Assembly (NCBI GenBank): GCA_944372565.1
Contig: CALVZR010000095.1
Coordinates: 1 to 6,950 of the forward strand
Length of the DNA: 6,950 nucleotides
Source of the DNA: an uncultured Clostridia bacterium
Lineage (GTDB): Bacteria > Bacillota > Clostridia > Christensenellales > Borkfalkiaceae
Reading direction: 5' to 3'
Shown: positions 1 through 5,587 of the stretch, piece by piece
Layout: every line of letters starts with the position of its first letter
How positions within the stretch are numbered: position 1 is the first letter of the stretch
Program-made: the position numbers and the translations under genes
Notes under the pieces: generated by a model
Databases searched by the model: none
What the model was told of the DNA's origin: nothing
What the model saw: the letters and a program-made list of their open reading frames with translations, nothing else

Positions 1-182
1 GAGAGGTTTTCGATATATTCCACCGCCTGTTCCAGCCCCGCGGCGAGCGAATAGGTGATCATGCCGTTCTGACGGAAAAACACGTCGAACACGGCGATCT
101 CCTTTTCCCGCCCCTGTTTGAGGTAGCCGTTCATCATGGTGAGCTGATACAAGTCGGTGAGCAGCGTGAGATTTCTTTCCAT
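1..182 (-). CDS. pncB: Nicotinate phosphoribosyltransferase, N-terminal fragment (runs off the window)
   Basis: Sixty codons are visible from an ATG at 182-180; the rest lies beyond base 1. The N-terminus reads MERNLTLLTDLYQLTMMNGY, the characteristic opening of bacterial nicotinate phosphoribosyltransferase, and is followed by AVFDVFFRQN and an AAGLEQAVEYI helix, both also typical of the family. Known role: a cytoplasmic enzyme that joins nicotinate to PRPP, giving nicotinate mononucleotide and pyrophosphate in the Preiss-Handler NAD salvage route. No Shine-Dalgarno sequence is visible in the 20 nt before the ATG; instead there is an A-rich spacer and then a 14-bp hairpin (197-234). No promoter was found in the 69-nt gap to the upstream gene, so co-transcription with it is likely. 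Catalytic residues lie outside the window. The family call is firm despite the short fragment. Confidence 0.9.
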   Translation of the reverse strand, partial: MERNLTLLTDLYQLTMMNGYLKQGREKEIAVFDVFFRQNGMITYSLAAGLEQAVEYIENL

Positions 183-196
183 ACTTTTTCGTTTTA

Positions 197-234
197 GCGG
201 AGAAACGGCAACCGCCCGGCTGCCGTTTCTCCGC
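197..234. repeat. Perfect 14-bp inverted repeat (hairpin) in front of pncB
   Basis: The arms at 197-210 and 221-234 are exact reverse complements (GCGGAGAAACGGCA on the + strand for the first) around a 10-nt loop. In the direction in which both flanking genes are transcribed (-), the stem is followed by an A-rich stretch and the pncB start codon 14 nt later, not by a U-run. On the + strand a T-rich stretch does follow, but only after about 10 nt (241-259). It is therefore not a canonical terminator in either direction. It may be a terminator for antisense transcription, a processing site, or a translation-control hairpin for pncB. Confidence 0.7.
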
Positions 235-251
235 CCTGTTCCTTTTGTTTT

Positions 252-740
252 TTATTTGTTATCGTCCTTGAACGATTTGATTTCGGGCGGCACGTAGTTT
301 TCCTCTTCCGCCTTTTCCCGCGCTTCGCGCTCTGCCTTTCTTTCCTCGTAATTCTTGTAATCGGGAGATTTGTTGAGCGCGATCTCCTCCGTTTTGATGC
401 CCGAACTCAGGAAGTTCACCAACACGAAAAACGCGAAGAGCACCACGTCCACCAGCACGATCAGCCACCAGGCGAGATGCGCCCAGTCCGCCAGCGCGTA
501 GGACACGGCGAACACGATGAGGACTGCCGCGAGCAGCATGAGGAACGGGCTTTTTTCCGAAAGCCCCTGCACGGCGAGCAGCACGCCCAGCCCCGCGGCG
601 AGCACGAAGAAGAACATCGACACGGGATGCGAACATACGGTGAACGCGCCCGCCCATTCCAGAATGGTGAACACCAGCGCGAGCGCGAATACCAAAAACG
701 CCGCTGCGGCGTAGCCTGCCTGTTTCTTTCCGATTTTCAT
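252..740 (-). CDS. Hypothetical four-helix membrane protein with charged C-terminal tail
   Basis: I do not recognise this 162-residue protein. It has four predicted membrane segments at about residues 11-29, 40-60, 65-84 and 89-111, then a hydrophilic tail (113-162) rich in Glu, Lys and Arg that is probably helical or coiled-coil around residues 129-148. The basic N-terminus (MKIGKKQ) suggests N-in, which with four helices puts the tail in the cytoplasm as well. There are no catalytic or binding motifs. The start is well supported: AAGGAGG (GGAGG at 751-755) sits 10 nt before the ATG. It has its own promoter (816-844) and ends 69 nt before pncB on the same strand, so it may be the first gene of a pncB transcript. 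A functional link to NAD salvage is not evident. Confidence 0.8.
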   Translation of the reverse strand: MKIGKKQAGYAAAAFLVFALALVFTILEWAGAFTVCSHPVSMFFFVLAAGLGVLLAVQGLSEKSPFLMLLAAVLIVFAVSYALADWAHLAWWLIVLVDVVLFAFFVLVNFLSSGIKTEEIALNKSPDYKNYEERKAEREAREKAEEENYVPPEIKSFKDDNK

Positions 741-815
741 TTCCGGATCCCCTCCTTTTCATGCGGACCGCCCGGAAAAAGCTACCCGCTTTCCCTGCGG
801 ACGTCCGTTTTTAAC

Positions 816-844
816 AGTATAGCATTTTTTTCCGCGTTTGTAAA
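816..844 (-). promoter_or_regulatory. Sigma-A-type promoter for the membrane-protein gene at 252-740
   Basis: On the - strand there is a -35 element TTTACA (844-839), a 17-nt spacer and a -10 element TATACT (821-816), preceded by TG-N to make an extended -10. The expected transcription start is near 809, which gives a leader of about 69 nt. It lies in the gap after the histidine kinase stop codon (867), so the membrane-protein gene can be transcribed independently of the phosphate-type operon upstream. Confidence 0.75.
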
Positions 845-866
845 GCCCGTAACGGGATTTTCCCTT

Positions 867-2225
867 TCAGCGCGGCTGCCTCGTGAATTCTATCCTGAAT
901 TCCGTGCCTACGTTCAGTTCGCTTTCGCAGGAGAGTTTCCAGCCCGCTTTTGCGCAGATCTTCTTCACGGTGGCGAGCCCCAGCCCGAAACCGCCGTGTT
1001 TGCCGCCGTGCGATTTATCCACGGTGAAAAACCTGTCGAAAATCTTTTCCTTGTTTTCCGCGGAAACGCCGATGCCCGTGTCCTTTACGATCAGCACGGG
1101 TGTTTCCCCGCCCGAAACGCAGATCTCTATACTGCCGTTTTCCTTGTTGTATTTGATGGCGTTGCGGATGAGATTGCCCGCGATCTCCACGATGCGCTCG
1201 TGGCGGCTGGGCACGGTAACGTCTTTTTCGATACGGGAAACGAGGGTAATGCCCCGTTTTTCCATATCGGGTTTTAAGATCTCCGCCGTTTCCTCCGCGA
1301 TCTTGCTCAGGTTCACGTCGTAAGGCGGCAGATCGTCGTTATCGAGTTCGTTATAGTTGATGACGCACGCCACCAGCCCCGAAAGGCGGTCGCTCTGCCG
1401 GATGATGGTATCGAGCGCCTTTTTTCTCTGTTCTTCGGGAAGGGGCGTCGTGAGCAGTTCGGCAAACCCCTTGATCGAGGTGAGCGGCGTGTTCATCTCG
1501 TGCGTGATGTTGGCGATGAAATCGTTTTTGGACGCCGTCGCCTTCATCACCTGTTCCTTTTCCGCGTTGATCTCCCGTATCTTTCCGGCAATGTCGTCGT
1601 TCATGCGGTTCATGATTTCGGCGATCGGGCGGAGTTCGGCGTATTTGGTTTCGATCTTCTCGTTGAGCGCCGCCCGCTTCACGAGTTCGCGGATGGGTTT
1701 CATCACGAAGGAAGTGGAGATATACGCGCACACCGCGCAGAGCAGCACTTCCAAAACCATCAGCCAAAGCAGCGTGGGCAGCACCTGCAGCATCATCCCC
1801 CAGAAGGAGACCATGCGCGTTGCCAGCCTTAAATATATGTTTCCCGCGTGCACGCAGTAATATACCGAAGAATAGCCCGCGCTCTCGCTCGAACACACGG
1901 CATAGCCTTCTCCGTTTTCCACCGCCTCCGTGAATTCTTCCCTGTCGGAATGGTCGGTGGAAAGACCGGGGATTTCGCTGTCCGCGAGCACTTCCCCCGT
2001 TTCCGAAAGGAAGGTGACGCGCACGCCGCCGAGTTTTTCGCTCAGCGCTTTCGCGGCGGCTTCGTCGGCGCCGTCGGCAACGTCGTACGCCCCCGCGTAA
2101 ACGCGCAGGGATTGCACGGTGCGTTCGGTTTCGTAGCCGCTGTACAGATCCACGGAAAAGAGCGCGAAAATCACCAGCCCGAACAACGCGATGAGCACGG
2201 TGAAAATCATGATGCGCGCTTTCAT
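867..2225 (-). CDS. PhoR-like membrane sensor histidine kinase
   Basis: This 452-residue protein has the layout of a PhoR-type kinase. A membrane helix spans about residues 5-27, an extracytoplasmic sensor region 28-145 (with the SETGEVLADSE and DHSDREEF motifs seen in PhoR-like sensors), and a second helix about 146-170. A linker to about 225 leads to the dimerisation domain with the H-box FIANITHEMNTPLTS (phospho-accepting His242). The ATPase domain follows: N-box NLIRNAIKYN (351-360), G1 DTGIGV (382-387), F-box KIFDRFF (394-400) and G2 GGFGLGL (411-417). All key residues are intact. Role: autophosphorylates on His and passes phosphate to the adjacent regulator. The ATG at 2225 overlaps the regulator stop codon (ATGA) and has GGAGG (2236-2240) 10 nt upstream, so translation is coupled. 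The Pi-related signal is inferred from the transporter next door, not shown by the sequence. Confidence 0.93.
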   Translation of the reverse strand: MKARIMIFTVLIALFGLVIFALFSVDLYSGYETERTVQSLRVYAGAYDVADGADEAAAKALSEKLGGVRVTFLSETGEVLADSEIPGLSTDHSDREEFTEAVENGEGYAVCSSESAGYSSVYYCVHAGNIYLRLATRMVSFWGMMLQVLPTLLWLMVLEVLLCAVCAYISTSFVMKPIRELVKRAALNEKIETKYAELRPIAEIMNRMNDDIAGKIREINAEKEQVMKATASKNDFIANITHEMNTPLTSIKGFAELLTTPLPEEQRKKALDTIIRQSDRLSGLVACVINYNELDNDDLPPYDVNLSKIAEETAEILKPDMEKRGITLVSRIEKDVTVPSRHERIVEIAGNLIRNAIKYNKENGSIEICVSGGETPVLIVKDTGIGVSAENKEKIFDRFFTVDKSHGGKHGGFGLGLATVKKICAKAGWKLSCESELNVGTEFRIEFTRQPR

Positions 2226-2893
2226 TCTTCGGGCGCCTCCACGGAGAACTTATACCCCACGCCGAAAACCGTTTCGATATAGTTCACGCCCAGCTTGCGC
2301 AGGCGGGCGATGTGATTATCGAGCGTGCGGGTTTCCAGTTCCTCGAATCCCCACACTTCCTGCAAAATCTCGTCGCGGGTGAGCACCTTGCCCTCGTTGT
2401 TCATAAAAAAGCGCAGTAATTTGAATTCCTTTCTGTTGAGGTCGAGCCGCTCGCCGCGGAGGGTGACCGTCATGGTTTCGGTGTTCATCGAAAGTTCCCC
2501 TTTGCGCAGCACGGAATCCTTCCCCGCGGAAAGCCGCCGCAGGGCGACCTTCACCCGCGCGGTGAGTTCCAGAATGCCGAACGGCTTGGTGATATAGTCG
2601 TCCGCGCCGAGGTTGAGGCACTTTACCTTGTCCGTTTCCTTGCCCATGGCGCTCAGCATGATGCAGATGACCGAGGGCGCCGTTTCCTTGATTTCTTTGA
2701 GCACGGAAACGCCGTCGCCGTCGCCCAGCATGATGTCGAGCAGCGCCACGCCGGGCGTGCGCGCCGCGAATGCTTCCATAAATTCCTTCACCGAGGAAAA
2801 CGCCTTTACGGCGATGCCGTTGACGTCGAACGTGCATTTGATGAGTTCGGTGATGCTCTCGTCGTCTTCGAGCAGATAAACGATTTTTTCCAT
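2222..2893 (-). CDS. OmpR/PhoB-family response regulator
   Basis: This 223-residue cytoplasmic DNA-binding regulator has a receiver domain (about 1-120) with acidic pocket E9/D10/D11, phospho-acceptor Asp53 (ALLDIML), switch Ser81 (MLSAMG) and Lys103 in ITKPF. A winged-helix effector domain follows (about 130-217), with recognition-helix region RTLDNHIARLRKL and the terminal wing FGVGYKF. I chose the ATG at 2893 over the in-frame GTG at 2899 because the GGAG at 2902-2899 lies 5 nt before the ATG and overlaps the GTG. It starts 10 nt after the transporter stop and overlaps the kinase start by 4 nt, so the three genes form one operon. This family binds direct repeats with 11-bp spacing as a tandem dimer; such repeats occur at 4829-4856, upstream of its own operon. 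It may be a PhoP/PhoB equivalent, but this is inferred from context. Confidence 0.94.
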   Translation of the reverse strand: MEKIVYLLEDDESITELIKCTFDVNGIAVKAFSSVKEFMEAFAARTPGVALLDIMLGDGDGVSVLKEIKETAPSVICIMLSAMGKETDKVKCLNLGADDYITKPFGILELTARVKVALRRLSAGKDSVLRKGELSMNTETMTVTLRGERLDLNRKEFKLLRFFMNNEGKVLTRDEILQEVWGFEELETRTLDNHIARLRKLGVNYIETVFGVGYKFSVEAPEE

Positions 2894-2898
2894 CTTCA

Positions 2899-2902
2899 CT
2901 CC
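2899..2902 (-). promoter_or_regulatory. Ribosome binding site that fixes the response-regulator start
   Basis: GGAG on the - strand, directly after the transporter stop codon (TAA at 2906-2904), with 5 nt to the ATG at 2893. It covers part of the alternative GTG at 2899-2897, which rules that codon out as the main start. Confidence 0.65.
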
Positions 2903-2903
2903 G

Positions 2904-4532
2904 TTACAATTCGAGATAAGCGTGCGCGACGTAGTTCACGTGGTCGCCCGCCCTCTCCAGATTACATACCAGGTTGATAAACACGCTGCTGCTTTCCGGG
3001 CGGCATTCGCCGTTGTTCAGCCGCGCGATGTGGTCTTTGATGAGGCTCTTGCGCATGGAATCGATACCGTCTTCCGCGGCGTCGATCTCCGTGATGAGCG
3101 TATAGTCCTTTTCCGTGACGAACCGCTTGGTCAGCGAGGTGAGCACGTGGATTTTTTCGGTCATCTCGCTCAGCCGCTTGTTCACATAGGGCGAAAATTC
3201 CAGCCCGTCCTTTACCGAGCGGGCGGTATATTTGGTCACGTTTTCGGCAAGTTCGCTGATACGCAGGATGTCCCCCACGTTGTTGTGCATGGCGGAAACG
3301 AGCTTTTCTTCGCCGAGAGCGATGTTCTGCGAGGATACCTTGATGAGAAAATCCGTGATGTTGCGCCCGAACCGCGCGATCTTTTCGTTGTTTTCCGCAA
3401 CGGATTCCGCGGCGGAAACGTCCTTGTTTTCAAACCCCACCATCGCCAGATCGAGCGATTCCATAGAGAAATCCAGCAGTTTGAGCACGGCTTTCCCCGC
3501 CGCGTCGAGCGCGACGCCCGGCGTGCTCACGAGGCGCTCGTCCATAAACTCTTCTTCCTTTCCGGTTTCTTCCTTATCGCGGATGAGCCAGCAGGAAAGT
3601 TTTACGAAAGCCCCCGTGAACGGCAGGAACAAAATGGTGCAAACCACGTTGAACGCCGTGTGGAACATGGCGATCTGCGTTTCAGCCGCGGGAAACCAGC
3701 GGGCGAACGTGGCGTCCATAAAATTCGGCCAGCACACGAAAAAGATAAAGAAAATGACCGAGCCGAAGGTGTTGAACATCAGGTGGATGAGGCTGGCGCG
3801 GCGCGCGTTTTTGCTCGCCCCCACGGAGGAGATGAGCGCGGTGACGCACGAACCGATGTTCGTGCCGAGAATGACGAAGAGCACGGCGTTGCCGCCCCCG
3901 CCCACGATCAGCCCGTTCCCCGCGAACACGATGAGGATGGACGTAACCACCGAACTGCTCTGCGTGAGCGCGGTGAGCGCAAACCCGATAAAGAGGAGCA
4001 GGAAGGGATTTTTCGCGTTTGCGAAAAGCTCCTTCACCGCAGGATCGCTCTGTACGAACGACGTGGAGGCGGACATGAAATCCAGCCCCACGAACACCAG
4101 TCCCAGCCCGGCGAGCATATATCCGATCGTTCTGCGTTTATCGTTTTTGGAGATCATGCGGATCATCACGCCGATAAACGTGAGCGGAAACGCGACGATC
4201 ATGAAATCGAACTGCTGCAAAGAGGCGAGCTGCGCGGTGATGGTGGTGCCGATGTTCGCGCCCATGATCATGGTCGTCGCCTGGAAAAGCGACATGATGC
4301 CCGCGTTCACGAGCCCGACGATCATCACCGTGGTCACGCCCGAACTTTGCACGATGGCAGTCGTGAGCGCGCCGATCCCCACGCCGGCGAGACGGCTTCC
4401 CGAAGTTTTGTTGAAAAGGTCCTTGATTCTGCTGTTCGCGAGTTTTTCCGTGTTGTCCGAAAGCAGGGTAACCCCGATGAGGAACGCCCCCAACCCGCCG
4501 AGCAACGATAGCAATGCCGTAACGTAATCCAT
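2904..4532 (-). CDS. Na+/phosphate cotransporter (NptA/YjbB type) with C-terminal PhoU-like domain
   Basis: From the ATG at 4532 the protein has 542 residues, normal for this family. The membrane part (about 1-315) holds the paired inverted repeats of Na/Pi cotransporters, each with a QSS motif (TTAIVQSSGVTTVM, 57-70; TALTQSSSVVTS, 187-198) followed by a glycine-rich GANIGTT (91-97) or GTNIGSC (223-229). The cytoplasmic part (about 335-542) is helical and PhoU-like, ending in NLERAGDHVNYVAHAY with the PhoU-type E-R-x-G-D-H pattern. Role: Na+-coupled phosphate movement across the cytoplasmic membrane; in the E. coli relative YjbB, export rather than uptake has been reported, so direction is open. 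It is the first gene of the operon with the two-component pair. The start is uncertain: an in-frame TTG at 4634 with a perfect GGAGG 9 nt upstream would add a basic 34-residue extension (576 residues in all), whereas this ATG has only a weak purine-rich GGAAAGAA upstream. I keep the ATG because the family normally begins here. Confidence 0.92.
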   Translation of the reverse strand: MDYVTALLSLLGGLGAFLIGVTLLSDNTEKLANSRIKDLFNKTSGSRLAGVGIGALTTAIVQSSGVTTVMIVGLVNAGIMSLFQATTMIMGANIGTTITAQLASLQQFDFMIVAFPLTFIGVMIRMISKNDKRRTIGYMLAGLGLVFVGLDFMSASTSFVQSDPAVKELFANAKNPFLLLFIGFALTALTQSSSVVTSILIVFAGNGLIVGGGGNAVLFVILGTNIGSCVTALISSVGASKNARRASLIHLMFNTFGSVIFFIFFVCWPNFMDATFARWFPAAETQIAMFHTAFNVVCTILFLPFTGAFVKLSCWLIRDKEETGKEEEFMDERLVSTPGVALDAAGKAVLKLLDFSMESLDLAMVGFENKDVSAAESVAENNEKIARFGRNITDFLIKVSSQNIALGEEKLVSAMHNNVGDILRISELAENVTKYTARSVKDGLEFSPYVNKRLSEMTEKIHVLTSLTKRFVTEKDYTLITEIDAAEDGIDSMRKSLIKDHIARLNNGECRPESSSVFINLVCNLERAGDHVNYVAHAYLEL

Positions 4533-4557
4533 AATATTTCGTTCTTTCCGCCGCCGC

Positions 4558-4617
4558 TTTTTCCTTTGCGTCTGCTTAACGCGCCCCTTTTTCCTTTGCG
4601 TCTGTCTGACGCGCTCC
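4558..4617. repeat. 30-bp tandem duplication (two units) in the transporter leader
   Basis: Units 4558-4587 and 4588-4617 match at 26 of 30 positions (differences at unit positions 18, 19, 21 and 28), and a third partial copy starts at 4618 with TTTTTCC. Each unit carries a short potential hairpin: GCGTC/GACGC at 4598-4602 and 4608-4612, and a weaker GCGT/ACGC at 4568-4571 and 4579-4582. On the - strand each unit contains AAAGGAAAAA. The period is a multiple of three and, read in the transporter frame, the repeat encodes the ten-residue blocks KKERVRQTQR and KKGRVKQTQR. It lies either in the 5' leader or in an N-terminal extension of the transporter. Confidence 0.85.
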
Positions 4618-4643
4618 TTTTTCCGCCGACGCAAAAAGATCTG

Positions 4644-4648
4644 CCTCC
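4644..4648 (-). promoter_or_regulatory. Strong Shine-Dalgarno (GGAGG) ahead of an in-frame TTG
   Basis: GGAGG on the - strand lies 9 nt before a TTG at 4634-4632 that is in frame with the transporter and has no intervening stop. It is about 33 nt downstream of the predicted transcription start near 4681, an ordinary leader length. It is a better ribosome binding site than the one before the ATG at 4532. It could start an extended transporter, or a leader whose translation affects the downstream ATG. Confidence 0.6.
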
Positions 4649-4687
4649 GCGTAAAAAATCAAAGGGACTTTTTCCGCGTTTAAATCA

Positions 4688-4716
4688 ATTATAATATAAA
4701 GCGGAGATTTATTCAA
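4688..4716 (-). promoter_or_regulatory. Sigma-A-type promoter for the transporter-regulator-kinase operon
   Basis: On the - strand there is a -35 element TTGAAT (4716-4711), an exact 17-nt spacer and a consensus -10 TATAAT (4693-4688). The predicted transcript start is near 4681, giving a leader of about 149 nt to the ATG at 4532, or about 47 nt to the TTG at 4634. The near-consensus elements suggest substantial basal transcription. The 11-bp repeats at 4829-4856 lie roughly 110 bp further upstream. Confidence 0.78.
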
Positions 4717-4828
4717 CTGTATCGCCCGTTTTTCCCGAAATATTTTTTGCAAAAAAGCGGCGGAGCATTCCCGAATCCTTGCATTTCCCCCGCGCTTATG
4801 ATAAAATCGAAAACAATAAAGCAAACAT

Positions 4829-4856
4829 TTTACATTTTTATTACAATTTTTTTACA
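4829..4856 (+). promoter_or_regulatory. Putative Pho-box-like operator: three direct repeats at 11-bp spacing
   Basis: TTTACA (4829-4834), ATTACA (4840-4845) and TTTACA (4851-4856) begin exactly 11 bp apart, separated by T/A-rich 5-nt spacers. Known: PhoP of Bacillus binds TT(A/T/C)ACA direct repeats with about 5 nt between them, and PhoB/OmpR-type regulators in general bind 11-bp direct repeats. The third box ends 21 nt before the extended -10 of the HAD gene, so the array covers the -35 area, where an activator of this family would sit. Inferred ligand: the response regulator encoded at 2222-2893. The region is AT-rich, so chance similarity cannot be excluded, but the exact phasing of three boxes is notable. 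Confidence 0.55.
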
Positions 4857-4874
4857 CGGCGTACGGTAAAAAAA

Positions 4875-4883
4875 TGATATAAT
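4875..4883 (+). promoter_or_regulatory. Extended -10 promoter element for the HAD phosphatase gene
   Basis: TG-A-TATAAT: an extended -10 with a perfect hexamer at 4878-4883. No -35 hexamer stands at 16-18 nt upstream; the nearest, TTTACA at 4851-4856, is 21 nt away and is the third of the 11-bp-spaced boxes. A strong -10 with a missing -35 replaced by activator boxes is typical of PhoB/PhoP-activated promoters. The predicted start is near 4890, giving a leader of about 31 nt. Confidence 0.65.
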
Positions 4884-4921
4884 AGAAGATATTAAAAGAT
4901 CGGAGAACCACGGAAAAATTC

Positions 4922-5587
4922 ATGAAACACGAAAACATCATTTTCGATCTCGACGGAACGCTGTGCGATTCCGAAGAGAGTATCCTTTCCACGCTGGAAG
5001 CCACCCTTGCCGAAATGGGCGAACCCGTCCTGCCCCGCGAAGTTCTGCGCCGGTTCATCAGCCCGCCGCTCATCGATTCTTTTATCAGATATTGCGGTTT
5101 CACGGAAGAACAGGCTGCAAAAGGGCTGAAAATTTATCAGCGCATTTACGCCGAAGGCGGCTGGGATAAACACGTCCTCTTCGACGGCATCGAGGATATA
5201 TTAAAAGCGCTGCAAAGCCGCGGCGCGCAGCTGTTCGTGGCGACGAGCAAGGAAGAGGGCGCCGCCGAACACGTTCTGGAGAGCATGGGCATCAAAGGGT
5301 ATTTCCGCGCGGTATCGGGAGCGAACAAGGATAACAGCATATCGAAAAAGAAGGACATCCTTCTTTCCCTCTTCGCCCGCGAAAACCTGAAAGCGGAAGA
5401 CTGCGTGCTCGTGGGAGATTCCCCCTTCGACGTGCGCGGCGCGGCGGAAGCGGGCATAAACTGCATCGCCGTGAGTTACGGTTTTGCAACAAAGGAAGAA
5501 CTTGCCGAAGCGGGGGCGAAAGTCCTTTTAAACAGCGTTGCCGAATTAAAAACATATCTCCTTGAAACAGCGGAAAAAGAAAGTTGA
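4922..5587 (+). CDS. HAD-superfamily phosphatase (phosphoglycolate phosphatase-like)
   Basis: This 221-residue cytoplasmic hydrolase has all HAD motifs: motif I FDLDGT (8-13; nucleophile D9, acid/base D11), motif II FVATSK (105-110; T108 or S109), motif III lysine in SKKKD (142-144) and motif IV VGDSPFD (164-170; D166, D170 for Mg2+). The helical cap between motifs I and II, with RRFISPPL (43-50), resembles the Gph/PGP-like subfamily that also includes 5'-nucleotidase-like members. The substrate cannot be read from the sequence; phosphoglycolate, a nucleotide or another small phosphate ester are all possible. The start ATG has only a weak GGA 7 nt upstream; a clearer GGAG (4902-4905) is 16 nt away, too far to be ideal. 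It is divergent from the phosphate transporter operon and preceded by Pho-box-like repeats, which suggests induction on Pi limitation to release phosphate. It ends 3 nt before a terminator. Confidence 0.9.
   Translation: MKHENIIFDLDGTLCDSEESILSTLEATLAEMGEPVLPREVLRRFISPPLIDSFIRYCGFTEEQAAKGLKIYQRIYAEGGWDKHVLFDGIEDILKALQSRGAQLFVATSKEEGAAEHVLESMGIKGYFRAVSGANKDNSISKKKDILLSLFARENLKAEDCVLVGDSPFDVRGAAEAGINCIAVSYGFATKEELAEAGAKVLLNSVAELKTYLLETAEKES

Larger units (their letters stand above)
4533..4921. other. Divergent intergenic region between the transporter operon and the HAD phosphatase gene
   Basis: This 389-bp stretch holds, from left to right, the 30-bp tandem repeat, the GGAGG/TTG alternative start, the leftward promoter, an AT-rich middle part (with a 14-bp palindrome TTTTTTGCAAAAAA at 4743-4756), three 11-bp-spaced TTTACA-like boxes and the rightward promoter. 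The AT-rich part from about 4680 to 4900 contrasts sharply with the GC-rich genes on both sides. I see no convincing small gene or structured RNA class between 4720 and 4820. Confidence 0.75.

Noticed and set aside
847..857. Short hairpin CCCG-TAA-CGGG after the histidine kinase gene as a terminator
   Set aside because: The stem is only 4 bp and the following CTTTAC has too few Ts; it also runs into the -35 of the next promoter. The operon end is left undefined.
1471..1512. Unusual H-box sequence (HEMNTPL instead of HELRTPL) in the histidine kinase
   Set aside because: The essential His-Glu and Thr-Pro-Leu positions are kept and such variants occur in PhoR-like kinases; no sign of lost function.
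2922..4511. Long open frame of 529 codons on the + strand opposite the transporter gene
   Set aside because: It is the antisense mirror of a firmly identified Na/Pi cotransporter; its translation is rich in His, Arg and Asp with no family resemblance, as expected from GC-rich third positions. The same applies to the + frames at 477-1277 and 3232-4527.
4779..4807. Alternative rightward promoter TTGCAT - 17 nt - TAAAAT upstream of the HAD gene
   Set aside because: The -35 matches the consensus at only three positions and the region is AT-rich. The extended -10 at 4875-4883 is closer to the gene and far better.
4576..4824. Possible small 82-codon gene on the - strand upstream of the transporter
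   Set aside because: It crosses the operon promoter at 4688-4716, lacks a plausible ribosome binding site and overlaps the tandem repeat in another frame; no recognisable protein features.
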